Source: Chitinivibrio alkaliphilus ACht1 (GTDB lineage Bacteria > Fibrobacterota > Chitinivibrionia > Chitinivibrionales > Chitinivibrionaceae). Taken from it: a stretch of DNA of 64,000 bases. The position numbers were made by a program, and so were the translations under genes. Positions 34,503-43,283 of the stretch are shown in pieces; positions within the stretch are counted from its first letter, which is position 1, and the number at the start of each line of letters is the position of its first letter. Below the pieces are notes generated by a model. It was not told where the DNA came from. It was given only the letters and a program-made list of their open reading frames with translations, and did not search any database. The DNA is taken from positions 1-64,000 of the forward strand of contig NZ_ASJR01000008.1 of NCBI RefSeq assembly GCF_000474745.1, given 5' to 3'.

Positions 34503-35063
34503 ATGGCCATACAAATTATCTCAGGAAGTATCCGAAGAAAATCACTGCATCAAGCCCTTGCCACAGTGGTTGCAGAAGCGGTTGCACAACGGGGCACCCC
34601 CATCATCCCCTGTCCTCTGGCCGCGCATCCACTCCCTCTCTACAATCAGGAGCTGGAAGAACAGGAGGGAATGCCCGAAGGGCTCCACACCCTGCGTACC
34701 AAGATCATCCTCGCTGAAGGGCTCATCATGGCCAGCCCCGAATATAACGGTTCCGTGACACCACTGCTGAAAAACACTATCGACTGGCTGTCGCGCCCCT
34801 TCGGGGACAGCCCCTACGGAGCAGTGTTTCGACATAAACCCATACTCTGCCTGGCCGCTTCTCCCGGTCCCGGAGGTGGAAAAAAAAGCCTGAGCCACCT
34901 ACAAGAGATTCTCTCTATTTTCTCCCCCCGCATCTGCCCAACCACAATCTCCCTCCCCCAAGCAGAATGGCCCTGCACCGGAGAAACGCTGCCCGAAGAG
35001 GTGCAAAAAACCATAGAACAGGGCGTCACAGAGTTGCTTCAGCGGTGTTCCACAACAGAATAA
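34503..35063 (+). CDS. NADPH-dependent FMN reductase-like flavoprotein
   Basis: 186 residues from ATG 34503, five bases after CAGGAG; an in-frame GTG 15 bases upstream lies over the ribosome site. Flavodoxin-like fold with IISGSIRRKSLHQALA (FMN phosphate loop), YNQELEEQEGMPEG and the signature ASPEYNGSVTPLLKNTIDWLSR. These small enzymes reduce FMN, quinones or chromate with NAD(P)H. The insert PGPGGGKKSL is usual. Divergent from nfnA; the third pilin gene follows 63 bases later. Confidence 0.9.
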   Translation: MAIQIISGSIRRKSLHQALATVVAEAVAQRGTPIIPCPLAAHPLPLYNQELEEQEGMPEGLHTLRTKIILAEGLIMASPEYNGSVTPLLKNTIDWLSRPFGDSPYGAVFRHKPILCLAASPGPGGGKKSLSHLQEILSIFSPRICPTTISLPQAEWPCTGETLPEEVQKTIEQGVTELLQRCSTTE

Positions 35064-35126
35064 TTCTTCTGCACACCCGGGGTGACTGTTGTATATTACA
35101 GGTGACGGGCTTTCAAAGGAGTAACC

Positions 35127-35495
35127 ATGAAAAACACACGGGGCTTTACCCTTACCGAACTCATGATCGTCATTGCCGTTACGGGCATTCTTGCGGCTAT
35201 CGCCACGCCAATCTACACAAATGTCACGAATAAGGCACGAGCCCGAGAGTTCATGGGGGTTCTCTCTGAACTCCAGATACGACAACGGCAATACTTCCGG
35301 GAAAACCGAGAGTTTCTTTCCATCTCAAAAGGCGATTTTTCCAGTACTGCCGCACAGAAATTAGGCCTTACCGCCGAAACGCACTTTTTTGACTACGAGG
35401 TGACTACCACATCAGATGGGTATACTGCCACGGCAACCCTCAAGGAAAATTTAGGCCGTGCAAAACAAGGCGCACAGGGCACAGGTAACTCATGA
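35127..35495 (+). CDS. Type IV pilin-like protein 3, C-terminus probably frameshifted
   Basis: 122 residues as read. MKNTRG then FTLTELMIVIAVTGILAAI is a class III signal with Glu5; AAAGGAG precedes the ATG. The C-terminal domain includes THFFDYEVTTTSDGYTATATL. The frame stops at 35495 with QGTGNS. In the +1 frame a pilin-like end follows without break (VTHEGEKSYHNDPQDGLQSY then TQDWK, stop at 35562), comparable to the ends of the other pilins. Removing one base near the GGG at 35478-35480 would join them. So the gene may be a frameshift mutant, or the base may be an assembly error. Confidence 0.8.
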   Translation: MKNTRGFTLTELMIVIAVTGILAAIATPIYTNVTNKARAREFMGVLSELQIRQRQYFRENREFLSISKGDFSSTAAQKLGLTAETHFFDYEVTTTSDGYTATATLKENLGRAKQGAQGTGNS

Positions 35496-35580
35496 GGGAG
35501 AGAAATCATACCATAATGACCCCCAGGATGGATTGCAAAGCTATACCCAAGACTGGAAGTAGAAAGTTCTCTTTTTCTTT

Positions 35581-35609
35581 TTGTGTTTTTCTCAGAAATC
35601 ATATATATT
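35581..35609 (+). promoter_or_regulatory. Probable promoter of tRNA-Val
   Basis: TTGTGT at 35581-35586 and TATATT at 35604-35609 with a 17-base spacer, 18 bases before the tRNA. The -35 matches only half the consensus. Confidence 0.5.
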
Positions 35610-35627
35610 AGGCCAGTCTGTACATGT

Positions 35628-35704
<77 letters not shown>

Positions 35705-35818
35705 TATTTGCCTCAAGCTTCCATGGTTATCCTCACCTATGAAGCACCCATGCGGTAGGCCTTGAAAAAGAAGGAAACGACCAATGTGTCGAAGTGTTTT
35801 TTTAATAACGAGTGTGCT

Positions 35819-37723
35819 ATGAATATTTTTCTTCCTGATGGAAGCGCCGTGGAGGTAAGCTCCAACGCAACCATATATGATTGTGCCAATGCCGTAAGTC
35901 GTGGTCTTGCCAAAAAAGCCATGGCAGGTACGGTAAATGGAACCCCGCGCGACCTCTATTCCCGTGTTTCGGAGGGTGACACCGTCACCATTCTCACCTT
36001 TGACTCTCCCGAGGGCAAAGAGATTTTTTGGCACTCCTCTGCACATATTCTTGCCGAAGCAGTGCAGCAGCTCTATCCCGAGGCAAAACTTGCTATCGGC
36101 CCGGCCATTGAGAGTGGGTTCTACTACGATTTTGACGTGGCAACGCCCTTTACCCCGGAAGACCTTGCCAAAATTGAGAAGGAATGTCTCCGTATTGTCG
36201 GTGAGAAAAAAGAGGTAAAACGGATCTCCATGACACGAAACGAGCTTGAGGCCTACTACGACCGTACGGGAGAAGTGTATAAAAAAGAGATGCTTGCGGA
36301 TATTCCGGGAGAACCCTCGGTATATGCCCAGGGCGACTGGTTTGATATGTGTCGCGGCCCCCATCTGCCCAATACAGGCATGGTAAAGGCCATAAAGCTC
36401 CTTTCCTCATCCGGCGCCTACTGGAAAGGTGATGAGACCCGTCCCATGTTGCAGCGGATCTACGGAATCTCCTTCCCAAAGAAAAAGCTCCTCACGGAGC
36501 ATCTTGAGCTTTTGGAAGAGGCAAAAAAACGGGACCATAAGAAACTCGGCCGACAGCTCGGTCTTTTCTCCTTCCACAAAGAAGGTACGGGCTTCCCCTT
36601 CTGGCATGACAAAGGAATGGTCTTATATAATGAAATAGCTCAATTCAGCCGCGAAGAACACATTAAACGAGGCTACGGCGAAATTAAAACCCCCATTGTC
36701 CTGCATGAAGAGCTGTGGCATCGTTCCGGGCATTGGGATAAATATCGCGATGATATGTACTTTGTGGACATGGATGAAAAACCCCATGCCATAAAACCCA
36801 TGAACTGCCCCGGAGGGCTCCTTGTGTTTAAGGACAGCCAATACTCCTTTCGCGACTTGCCCGTGCGCAATTTCGAACTGGGCCTGGTGCATCGCCATGA
36901 AAAATCATCCGTACTCAACGGCCTCTTCCGTGTCCGTCAGTTTACGCAGGATGATGCGCACATTTTCTGCCGTCCCGATCAGATAGAACAGGAAATCAAC
37001 GATGTGATCGACTTCATCTTTTCTGTCTATAAGACCTTCGGCTTTGAAGAGTTTTTTATCGAGCTTTCCACACGGCCGGAACAATACATTGGTGAAATAG
37101 AAATCTGGGATAAGGCAGAAGAAGCTCTTCGCTCAGTTCTTGAGACAAACCGTATCGACTACCAGCTCAACCCCGGTGACGGTGCCTTTTATGGACCGAA
37201 AATTGATTTTCATATCCGCGACTCTCTCCGAAGAAGCTGGCAGTGTGGCACAATTCAACTTGATTTCAGTATGCCCGAGCGCTTCTGTCTTGAATACACC
37301 GATTCCGACGGATCAAAGCAGCAGCCTGTTATGATTCACCGAGCCATTTTTGGCTCCATGGAACGGTTCATCGGCATTCTCATTGAGAACTACGCTGGCT
37401 TTCTTCCCCTCTGGCTTTCACCAGAGCAGGTGCGGGTTATTTCCGTATCTGATAAATTTGCCGAGTATGGAAAAGGCGTAACCGCCACCTTGAAAAAGGC
37501 AGGTATTCGAGCCTCCTTTGATCGGCGCAATGAGAAAATCGGGTATAAAATTCGCGATGCGGAAGTGCATAAAGTACCCTACATGGTTATTGTGGGCGAA
37601 AAGGAAGAAACAGACAACACCCTTTCTGTGCGACTGCATAAAAAAGGTGATTTAGGAACAGTTACTATCAAACAATTTATAGATACACTTTTAAATGACA
37701 TATCGAGCAAAGCTGGATATTAA
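35819..37723 (+). CDS. thrS: Threonyl-tRNA synthetase
   Basis: 634 residues from ATG 35819, chosen because ThrS begins M-x-I-x-LPDGS (here MNIFLPDGS); the in-frame upstream codons would add 19 unrelated residues. TGS domain ~1-65, editing domain with HSSAHILAEAV and DMCRGPHLPNTG, class II core with KPMNCPGG, RVRQFTQDDAHIFC and MIHRAIFGSMERFIG, then the anticodon domain. Charges tRNA-Thr. The ribosome site is weak (GAG), and no T-box or terminator-like leader is visible. First gene of thrS-infC-rpmI-rplT. Confidence 0.96.
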   Translation: MNIFLPDGSAVEVSSNATIYDCANAVSRGLAKKAMAGTVNGTPRDLYSRVSEGDTVTILTFDSPEGKEIFWHSSAHILAEAVQQLYPEAKLAIGPAIESGFYYDFDVATPFTPEDLAKIEKECLRIVGEKKEVKRISMTRNELEAYYDRTGEVYKKEMLADIPGEPSVYAQGDWFDMCRGPHLPNTGMVKAIKLLSSSGAYWKGDETRPMLQRIYGISFPKKKLLTEHLELLEEAKKRDHKKLGRQLGLFSFHKEGTGFPFWHDKGMVLYNEIAQFSREEHIKRGYGEIKTPIVLHEELWHRSGHWDKYRDDMYFVDMDEKPHAIKPMNCPGGLLVFKDSQYSFRDLPVRNFELGLVHRHEKSSVLNGLFRVRQFTQDDAHIFCRPDQIEQEINDVIDFIFSVYKTFGFEEFFIELSTRPEQYIGEIEIWDKAEEALRSVLETNRIDYQLNPGDGAFYGPKIDFHIRDSLRRSWQCGTIQLDFSMPERFCLEYTDSDGSKQQPVMIHRAIFGSMERFIGILIENYAGFLPLWLSPEQVRVISVSDKFAEYGKGVTATLKKAGIRASFDRRNEKIGYKIRDAEVHKVPYMVIVGEKEETDNTLSVRLHKKGDLGTVTIKQFIDTLLNDISSKAGY

Positions 37724-37743
37724 TTTTAAACTGGAGGCGTACT

Positions 37744-38331
37744 ATCGGAAAGAAATATTCCCGGGGCAATCAACGCTCTGAAGCAGATGACACGAGAATT
37801 AATGACATGATTCGTGTTCCCAAGGTTCGGGCTGTAGACTCAAAGGGTGATGCAATTGGCATTATCCCCGTAGAAGAAGCACGTGCCCTTGCGCGGGAAG
37901 CGGGTATGGACCTTGTGGAAGTGGCTCCCAAAGCAAAGCCCCCTGTCTGCCGTATTATGGACTATGGAAAATACAAATATGAGCAGTCCAAAAAGAAAAA
38001 ATCGTCCAATAAAAAACAGACCAAAGTGCAAAATAAGGAGATAAAACTCCACGTTAAAACAGAAGAGCATGACTATAACTTTAAGCTAAAACATGCTCGT
38101 GAGTTCATTTTAAAGGGAAATCGTGTCAAAATGACCTTGGTCTTCCGTGGTCGTGAGATTATGTATAAAGATATGGCCCGGGAAATGATGGAACGAGTAG
38201 ATCGCGACCTTTCTGATATTGCCACAACAGAACGCAAATGTGTTCTTGAAGGCCGGAACATGCAGTCGCAATACATTCCCGATAAAGCAAAAATAAAAGA
38301 GTACTTAAAACATACCGACGAAACCGAATAA
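37744..38331 (+). CDS. infC: Translation initiation factor IF-3, predicted ATC start
   Basis: 195 residues if started at ATC 37744, six bases after GGAGG. This yields [25 protein letters not shown], the usual IF-3 N-terminus; the first ATG (37807) lies inside the conserved RINDMIR segment and has no ribosome site. IF-3 blocks subunit joining and checks start codons. infC in E. coli uses AUU, and IF-3 represses its own non-AUG start; ATC here fits the same control. [22 protein letters not shown] is a clear family motif. Confidence 0.92.
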   Translation: MGKKYSRGNQRSEADDTRINDMIRVPKVRAVDSKGDAIGIIPVEEARALAREAGMDLVEVAPKAKPPVCRIMDYGKYKYEQSKKKKSSNKKQTKVQNKEIKLHVKTEEHDYNFKLKHAREFILKGNRVKMTLVFRGREIMYKDMAREMMERVDRDLSDIATTERKCVLEGRNMQSQYIPDKAKIKEYLKHTDETE

Positions 38332-38353
38332 AACTATTTGTGAGGAGAGATAT

Positions 38354-38551
38354 ATGCCAAAAGCAAAAACCAGGAGTGCCGTAAAAAAACGTTTTAAGGT
38401 TACGGGCTCAGGAAAGGTGAAACGAAATAAGGCTTTCAAGAGTCATATCATGACGAAGAAGAGCAACAAACGGAAACGAAACTTCCGTAAGAGCGGACTG
38501 GTGCATTCTGGTCAGGAACGAACAGTAAAACGAATGATGGGTTTAGCGTAA
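38354..38551 (+). CDS. rpmI: Ribosomal protein L35
   Basis: 65 residues, standard size. [20 protein letters not shown] and [16 protein letters not shown] are typical of bL35. GAGGAGA precedes the ATG. Sits 22 bases after infC and 18 before rplT in the conserved order infC-rpmI-rplT. Component of the 50S subunit. Confidence 0.97.
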   Translation: MPKAKTRSAVKKRFKVTGSGKVKRNKAFKSHIMTKKSNKRKRNFRKSGLVHSGQERTVKRMMGLA

Positions 38552-38569
38552 TAATTTAAGGAGAATCAT

Positions 38570-38914
38570 ATGCCACGGGCAAAGAATAGAGTTGCGTCTC
38601 GCGCAAAAAGAAAAAAAGTATTGTCTGCCAATAAAGGCTATTTCGGAAAACGGAAAAATTGTATTCGCACTGCGAAAGATGCGTTTTATAAGGCTGGTGA
38701 ATATGCCTATCGGGATAGACGTCAAAACAAACGTAATTTCCGTCGTCTTTGGATTACCCGAATTAACGCTGCAGCCCGTTTAAACGGCCTGACCTATTCA
38801 GAACTTATGTGCGGACTGAAAGAAAAGGGTATTGACTTAAATAGAAAAGCCCTTGCACATATGGCGGTCAATGAGCCGGATGCCTTTGCTGAAATCGTAA
38901 ACTCAGTAAAATAA
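38570..38914 (+). CDS. rplT: Ribosomal protein L20
   Basis: 114 residues. [27 protein letters not shown] and [24 protein letters not shown] are diagnostic of bL20, needed early in 50S assembly. In several bacteria L20 represses this operon by binding the infC-rpmI leader; no special leader structure was worked out here. AAGGAG precedes the ATG. Followed by a terminator. Confidence 0.97.
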   Translation: MPRAKNRVASRAKRKKVLSANKGYFGKRKNCIRTAKDAFYKAGEYAYRDRRQNKRNFRRLWITRINAAARLNGLTYSELMCGLKEKGIDLNRKALAHMAVNEPDAFAEIVNSVK

Positions 38915-38938
38915 GCATTTCGCCGCAGGTGTGATCAT

Positions 38939-38968
38939 GAGGGAGAGTTCTGCTCTCCCTCTTTTTTT
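38939..38968 (+). terminator. Terminator of thrS-infC-rpmI-rplT
   Basis: Perfect 9-bp stem (38939-38947 with 38953-38961), five-base loop, then seven T. Confidence 0.92.
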
Positions 38969-39036
38969 ACGCCATATCTTCATACATCTATGTAGGAGCT
39001 TTTCCCCTCTGCATCGATCTCCCCGCGAGCATTCAT

Positions 39037-39061
39037 AAAAACGCCCCGTAGAATGAGGGGC
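39037..39061 (-). terminator. Terminator of hisD-rimO
   Basis: Short stem GCCCC/GGGGC (39057-39061 with 39043-39047) with a nine-base loop, followed on the minus strand by GTTTTT. Lies 34 bases after the rimO stop. Confidence 0.65.
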
Positions 39062-39094
39062 ACCCAAAGACGCCCCCTGGGCTGTATGTGTAAC

Positions 39095-40366
39095 TTACAG
39101 CGTGGCAAAGAGATCGTAGTCGTCGCAATCGATGATTGTGGCAGGAACAATCTGGCCGACCTCTCCGTCGCCAGAGAGAATAAACACCCGCCCATCTACC
39201 TCCGGTGCATCGCCCATGGTACGCCCTTCAAAGAGATAATCGGGGCTATCACTGATACGATCAATAAGAACGGGAAGGGTTTTCCCCACACGCTCTTCCT
39301 GTTTTTCTCGACTAATATCACGCTGGATATTCATAAGTATTTCACAGCGCTCTTGGGCCACCTCTACGGGCACTTTCGGCTCTGCCTCGGCAGCCCGGGT
39401 CCCCTCTTCAGGAGAGTAGGGAAATACCCCCACCTTATCCAGGCGTGCCCAGCGAATGAAATCACAGAGCTTTTCAAAATCCTCCTCGGTCTCACCGGGA
39501 TATCCCAAGATAAAGGAACTTCGAATAACCGCATCGGGCACAGTATCCCGAATTTTTTGAATCACCTCATAGATTCCCGCCTCACCGGGACGGCGCCCCA
39601 TCTGGCTGAGAATGGAATCGGAAATATGTTGCAAGGGAATATCAAAGTATGAACAAAGCCGCTCTTCCCGTGCAACAAGGGCAAGAAGATCGGCATCGAC
39701 AAAGGCGGGATGCAGATACATCATGCGAATCATGGGAAAGGACGTTTCACGCACAAGCCGCTCTAAAAACACGGCAAGGGAACTGTGGTGATCACGTCCA
39801 TAAAAAGAGGTATCCTGAGAGACAACAATGCACTCACGAACTCCCTGTGATTCCAGCCACTTGGCCTCTGCAAGGAGATCATCGGGGGAAAAACTGCGAA
39901 AGGAGCCTCGAATATGGGGAATAATACAAAAGGAGCAGCGATGGGAACAGCCTTCGGAGATTTTAAGATATTGGGAATGCAGAGGTTCTTCCAATCGCCG
40001 CGTATATCCAGAAACAGGGCGATGCAGGGAGAAATAGTTCCGCAACCCTTCTTCCCAGTCATCCACCCCAAGCCACAGATCTACTTCGGGAAACTCCTGG
40101 GCAATCTCCTCGCGATAGCGCTGAGAAAAACAGCCTGCCACAATGAGGGTTTTATGCTCCTCGTGGGCAACCCCCGCCGCCGCAAAAATTGTATCAATCG
40201 CCTCTTTTGTAGCGCTTTCAATAAAGGTACAGGTGTTGACTAAGAGAACCTCTGCAGCGGCAGCATCATCCACCACGGTACAACCCTGCTCCTGTAAAAA
40301 CCCGAGCATTTTATTCCCGTCAACAATATTCTTTGAGCAGCCAAGATTAAAGAGGGCTATTTTCAT
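39095..40366 (-). CDS. rimO: Ribosomal protein S12 methylthiotransferase RimO
   Basis: 423 residues. N-terminal MTTase domain with Cys in LGCSKNIVD, NTCTFIESA and VAGCFSQRY; radical SAM motif CSHRCSFC (Cx3Cx2C); C-terminal TRAM-like end. SEGCSHRCSFCIIPHIRG and the NLGCSKN start separate RimO from MiaB. It adds a methylthio group to Asp of S12 using two Fe-S clusters and SAM. The start overlaps the hisD stop by 4 bases. Confidence 0.93.
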   Translation of the reverse strand: MKIALFNLGCSKNIVDGNKMLGFLQEQGCTVVDDAAAAEVLLVNTCTFIESATKEAIDTIFAAAGVAHEEHKTLIVAGCFSQRYREEIAQEFPEVDLWLGVDDWEEGLRNYFSLHRPVSGYTRRLEEPLHSQYLKISEGCSHRCSFCIIPHIRGSFRSFSPDDLLAEAKWLESQGVRECIVVSQDTSFYGRDHHSSLAVFLERLVRETSFPMIRMMYLHPAFVDADLLALVAREERLCSYFDIPLQHISDSILSQMGRRPGEAGIYEVIQKIRDTVPDAVIRSSFILGYPGETEEDFEKLCDFIRWARLDKVGVFPYSPEEGTRAAEAEPKVPVEVAQERCEILMNIQRDISREKQEERVGKTLPVLIDRISDSPDYLFEGRTMGDAPEVDGRVFILSGDGEVGQIVPATIIDCDDYDLFATL

Positions 40367-41682
40367 TCTGACTGCTCCGGAGAATACCCCGTACGCGCTT
40401 CAACGGTCATGGCGTGGTGTATGAATTTTTCTGCTCGAGCAAAACGTGAAACATGGGGGGCACACTGCTTCAGCCCCGCAGCATGTACTTCTGCAACGGA
40501 GATTCGTTTTTGAAAATCCGGCACTCCCAGGGGTGATGCATAGCGTCCTGCTCCTCCCGTGGGAAGCACATGGTTTGTCCCGACAAAATAATCTCCCAGG
40601 GGAACAGGAGTGTATGGCCCCAAAAACACCGCTGCTGCCGTATAGATATGCTCCAGATCGGCGGCAGGATCTTCAGTGACAATCTCCAGATGTTCCGGCC
40701 CGACATTGTTTAGCACCGCGTATGATTCGCTGCGAGATGCGGTATGGACAAGTACGATGGCGTGATCTGAGAGGTTTTCAAATACAGAACGGGTTGGCGA
40801 CTCTTCCATGGCCTTCAATAACGCGGCATGGACGGCTGTTACCAATGCGCGATCTTCCGTTACAAAAAGAGCAGTCTCATCGCCGCTGCCGTGCTCTGCC
40901 TGCGAAAGTAGATCCAAGGCCATCCAGTGCGGGTCTGCGCACGCATCTGCCAAAATAGCAATTTCACTGGGCCCGGCAATGGAGTCGATATCGACCCGTC
41001 CATAGGCTTGTTTTTTAGCGGCGGCCACATAGGCATTTCCCGGGCCGACAATCTTATCCACAGGAGCAACGGACTCCGTACCCAGGGCAAGGGCCGCAAC
41101 GCCATGAGCACCACCCATTTGATACACCGTGGTGATTCCTAAATATTCAAGGACAAAGGCAATTTCCGGGGCCAACTCGCCGTTTCGACACGGCGTAAGG
41201 GCAACAATCTCTTCTACTCCGGCCAAGCGCGCCGGAATACCGTTCATCAGCACCGTGGAAGGATAGACCGTATAGCCGCCGGGTATATAGAGAGCAACCC
41301 GTTTCAAGGGAAGAACCCGTTGAGAGAGAGTTCCTTCGGCAGTCTCCATAGAGAAGGATGTATCCACGACCTGTCGGGCATGATACGCCTCAATGCGCTC
41401 TGCTGCGACACGTATGGTTTCCTGCAGTTTGGGTGCAACCCGTGCCGCCTGTCGGGAAATTTCTTCGCGGGACACACAGAGGGTATCCCCGGTGAGTGTT
41501 CGCTGATCAAAGCGACGACAACACGCAAAGAGCGCCGCATCTTTTTCAGCAGCAATTTCTTCAAAAATACGATTTACCCGCTCTTCTACAACAGTATCAC
41601 GAGCACTTCGCTCTGCCTCAATACGGGCAAAAAGATCTTTTCCCTCCTGCGAGGTATAGGAAATAATCGGTATATCTTTCAT
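40363..41682 (-). CDS. hisD: Histidinol dehydrogenase
   Basis: 439 residues from ATG 41682 behind AAGGAG; in-frame codons further up have no ribosome site. Family marks: ALYIPGGYTVYPSTVLMNGIPA, GGAHGVAALALGTESV, KIVGPGNAYVAAAKK, AGPSEIAILAD, QAEHGSGDETALFVT and NHVLPTGGAGRYASPLGV. Zinc enzyme that oxidises histidinol to histidine in two NAD-dependent steps. No other his genes are adjacent, but the PHP-ACT enzyme at 17.3 kb could be the histidinol phosphatase (inference). Confidence 0.95.
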   Translation of the reverse strand: MKDIPIISYTSQEGKDLFARIEAERSARDTVVEERVNRIFEEIAAEKDAALFACCRRFDQRTLTGDTLCVSREEISRQAARVAPKLQETIRVAAERIEAYHARQVVDTSFSMETAEGTLSQRVLPLKRVALYIPGGYTVYPSTVLMNGIPARLAGVEEIVALTPCRNGELAPEIAFVLEYLGITTVYQMGGAHGVAALALGTESVAPVDKIVGPGNAYVAAAKKQAYGRVDIDSIAGPSEIAILADACADPHWMALDLLSQAEHGSGDETALFVTEDRALVTAVHAALLKAMEESPTRSVFENLSDHAIVLVHTASRSESYAVLNNVGPEHLEIVTEDPAADLEHIYTAAAVFLGPYTPVPLGDYFVGTNHVLPTGGAGRYASPLGVPDFQKRISVAEVHAAGLKQCAPHVSRFARAEKFIHHAMTVEARTGYSPEQSE

Positions 41683-41730
41683 AGGTTCTCCTTTTCTATA
41701 AAATACTACCTCCCCGGACAGGAGGGGATA

Positions 41731-41765
41731 CAAAAAAAGCTGTGTGGAGAAACACACAGCTTTTG
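41731..41765 (-). terminator. Terminator of the S1-domain gene
   Basis: 9-bp stem (41738-41746 with 41753-41761) with a six-base loop; the minus strand continues in TTTTTTT (complement of 41732-41738). A short TTTT also follows on the plus strand. Confidence 0.85.
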
Positions 41766-41785
41766 ACTCTTTCCACTACACAAAA

Positions 41786-43246
41786 CTACTTTTTCTGTTT
41801 GAGAGCATTGCGCAAAGCTGCGGCAAAATCAGTATCTCCGGGAGTTGTCTTCGTAGATGCAGAAGGTGCCGTGGTACCATGGCTACTCTTGCGCGGACGA
41901 CGCTGTGGTTCCTCCGCAGGAACATCTCCGCAGGAAAGGGCAATCCGACACTCTTCCGTATCAACCTCATCAATACGAACCTCCAGGGTATCACCCTTTT
42001 TCAGAGGAGTGGAAATATCCTTTCCAATACGTTTATTCCGAAGAAGTCCCGTAATTTGCTCGTCAAGGTCGACGAAATACCCGTAGTCCTGTACGCCGCT
42101 CACTGTTGCGGTAACACTCTCTCCTACGGTATACTTTTCCGCCACATCTTTCCAGGGATTATCGGCAAACTCTTTCATGGAGCAATCGATCTTATGCTCC
42201 TCTTCATTAATTTCTATAATTTTTGCACGCACCATTTGTCCCCGGGACACTTCTCGAGATGGCTTTCGGATACGGGTCCACCCCATCTCCTCAGTGCGGA
42301 TAAGCGCTTCCACACCGGGCATCAATTTAATAAAGGCCCCAAACCCGACAATACGTGACACCGGCGCTTCCACCACATCACCAAGGGAGTATTTTTGAAG
42401 AGCTTCTTCCCAGGGGTTTGATTCAAGACGCTTCACCGAAAGAGAAATACGCGACTCATGAAGTTCTTCATTACGGGTAACTTCCAGCACCATGACAGAG
42501 ATATTTTCACCCTCTCGTACCACCGACTCCGTCTTCTCTTCACGATCCCACGTCAGCTCTGAAATATGCACGAGACCTTCTACTCCCCCAAGATCTACAA
42601 AGGCACCAAAATTTGTAACACGGGTCACCTTCCCGTTCAAGGGGGTCTTCTGTTCACATGCTGCTTCTATGGTCTCTATGGTTTCACGAATTTCATCCTG
42701 AAGAAGAGGGATGCGCGTTAATACAATATTATCACCCCGATTTTCAATACGGGCAATGACAAAGTCAAGCTCCTTTCCCATGAGTTCCTGGGGAACATCG
42801 GGAAAGGTTACATCCACTGTGGAAAAGGGGCAAAAGGCCTTTCGCCCAAGAAAATTTATATTGTAGCCACCCTTATTCATCCCTGTAATACGACCTTGCA
42901 CAGGAAGAGACTCATCTTTGAGCGTTCGAAGCAACTTCATGCCAGCCTTTTTACGACGCACCATACTCGCAGAAAGAAGGGCTGCTCCCTCTGAAGAAGA
43001 AAGGACTAAGGCCGAAAGGCTGTCCCCCGAGGTAAGCTCTTCCGAATCAATGTCCTTTCGCGGAATACGCCCCTCCGTACCGTCCGGGAGAGTTACGGAT
43101 ACCATTACATCGTCAACCTGCTGTACAACTACCTCCACGGCCGTTTTTGCTTCAGATACTCCTTCAGGAGTTGAAGCTGCATTCGCCGGGGCTGCAGCCC
43201 CGTGAGATTGTGCTAACTCCTTACTCGATTCCATAGAATTGCTCAT
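41786..43246 (-). CDS. rpsA: Ribosomal protein S1-like, S1-repeat RNA-binding protein
   Basis: 486 residues; at least four S1 domains are visible: ~110-180 (VQGRITGMNKGGYNINFLG), ~200-270 (LNGKVTRVTNFGAFVDLGGVEGLVHISEL), ~285-360 (VEAPVSRIVGFGAFIKLMPGVEALI) and ~375-445 (VTATVSGVQDYGYFVDLDEQITGLL). E. coli S1 has six. The N-terminal ~90 residues are Ala/Glu-rich with a degenerate domain, and the basic end (RRPRKSSHG) may bind RNA. It likely brings mRNA to the 30S subunit. AAGGAG lies seven bases before the ATG. Confidence 0.88.
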   Translation of the reverse strand: MSNSMESSKELAQSHGAAAPANAASTPEGVSEAKTAVEVVVQQVDDVMVSVTLPDGTEGRIPRKDIDSEELTSGDSLSALVLSSSEGAALLSASMVRRKKAGMKLLRTLKDESLPVQGRITGMNKGGYNINFLGRKAFCPFSTVDVTFPDVPQELMGKELDFVIARIENRGDNIVLTRIPLLQDEIRETIETIEAACEQKTPLNGKVTRVTNFGAFVDLGGVEGLVHISELTWDREEKTESVVREGENISVMVLEVTRNEELHESRISLSVKRLESNPWEEALQKYSLGDVVEAPVSRIVGFGAFIKLMPGVEALIRTEEMGWTRIRKPSREVSRGQMVRAKIIEINEEEHKIDCSMKEFADNPWKDVAEKYTVGESVTATVSGVQDYGYFVDLDEQITGLLRNKRIGKDISTPLKKGDTLEVRIDEVDTEECRIALSCGDVPAEEPQRRPRKSSHGTTAPSASTKTTPGDTDFAAALRNALKQKK

Positions 43247-43283
43247 CCAATCGCTCCTTATTAAAACGCTATTACCCTTATGC

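Noticed and set aside
35705-35818. T-box or attenuator leader before thrS
   Set aside because: The 114 bases between tRNA-Val and thrS show no terminator/antiterminator pair and no T-box core.
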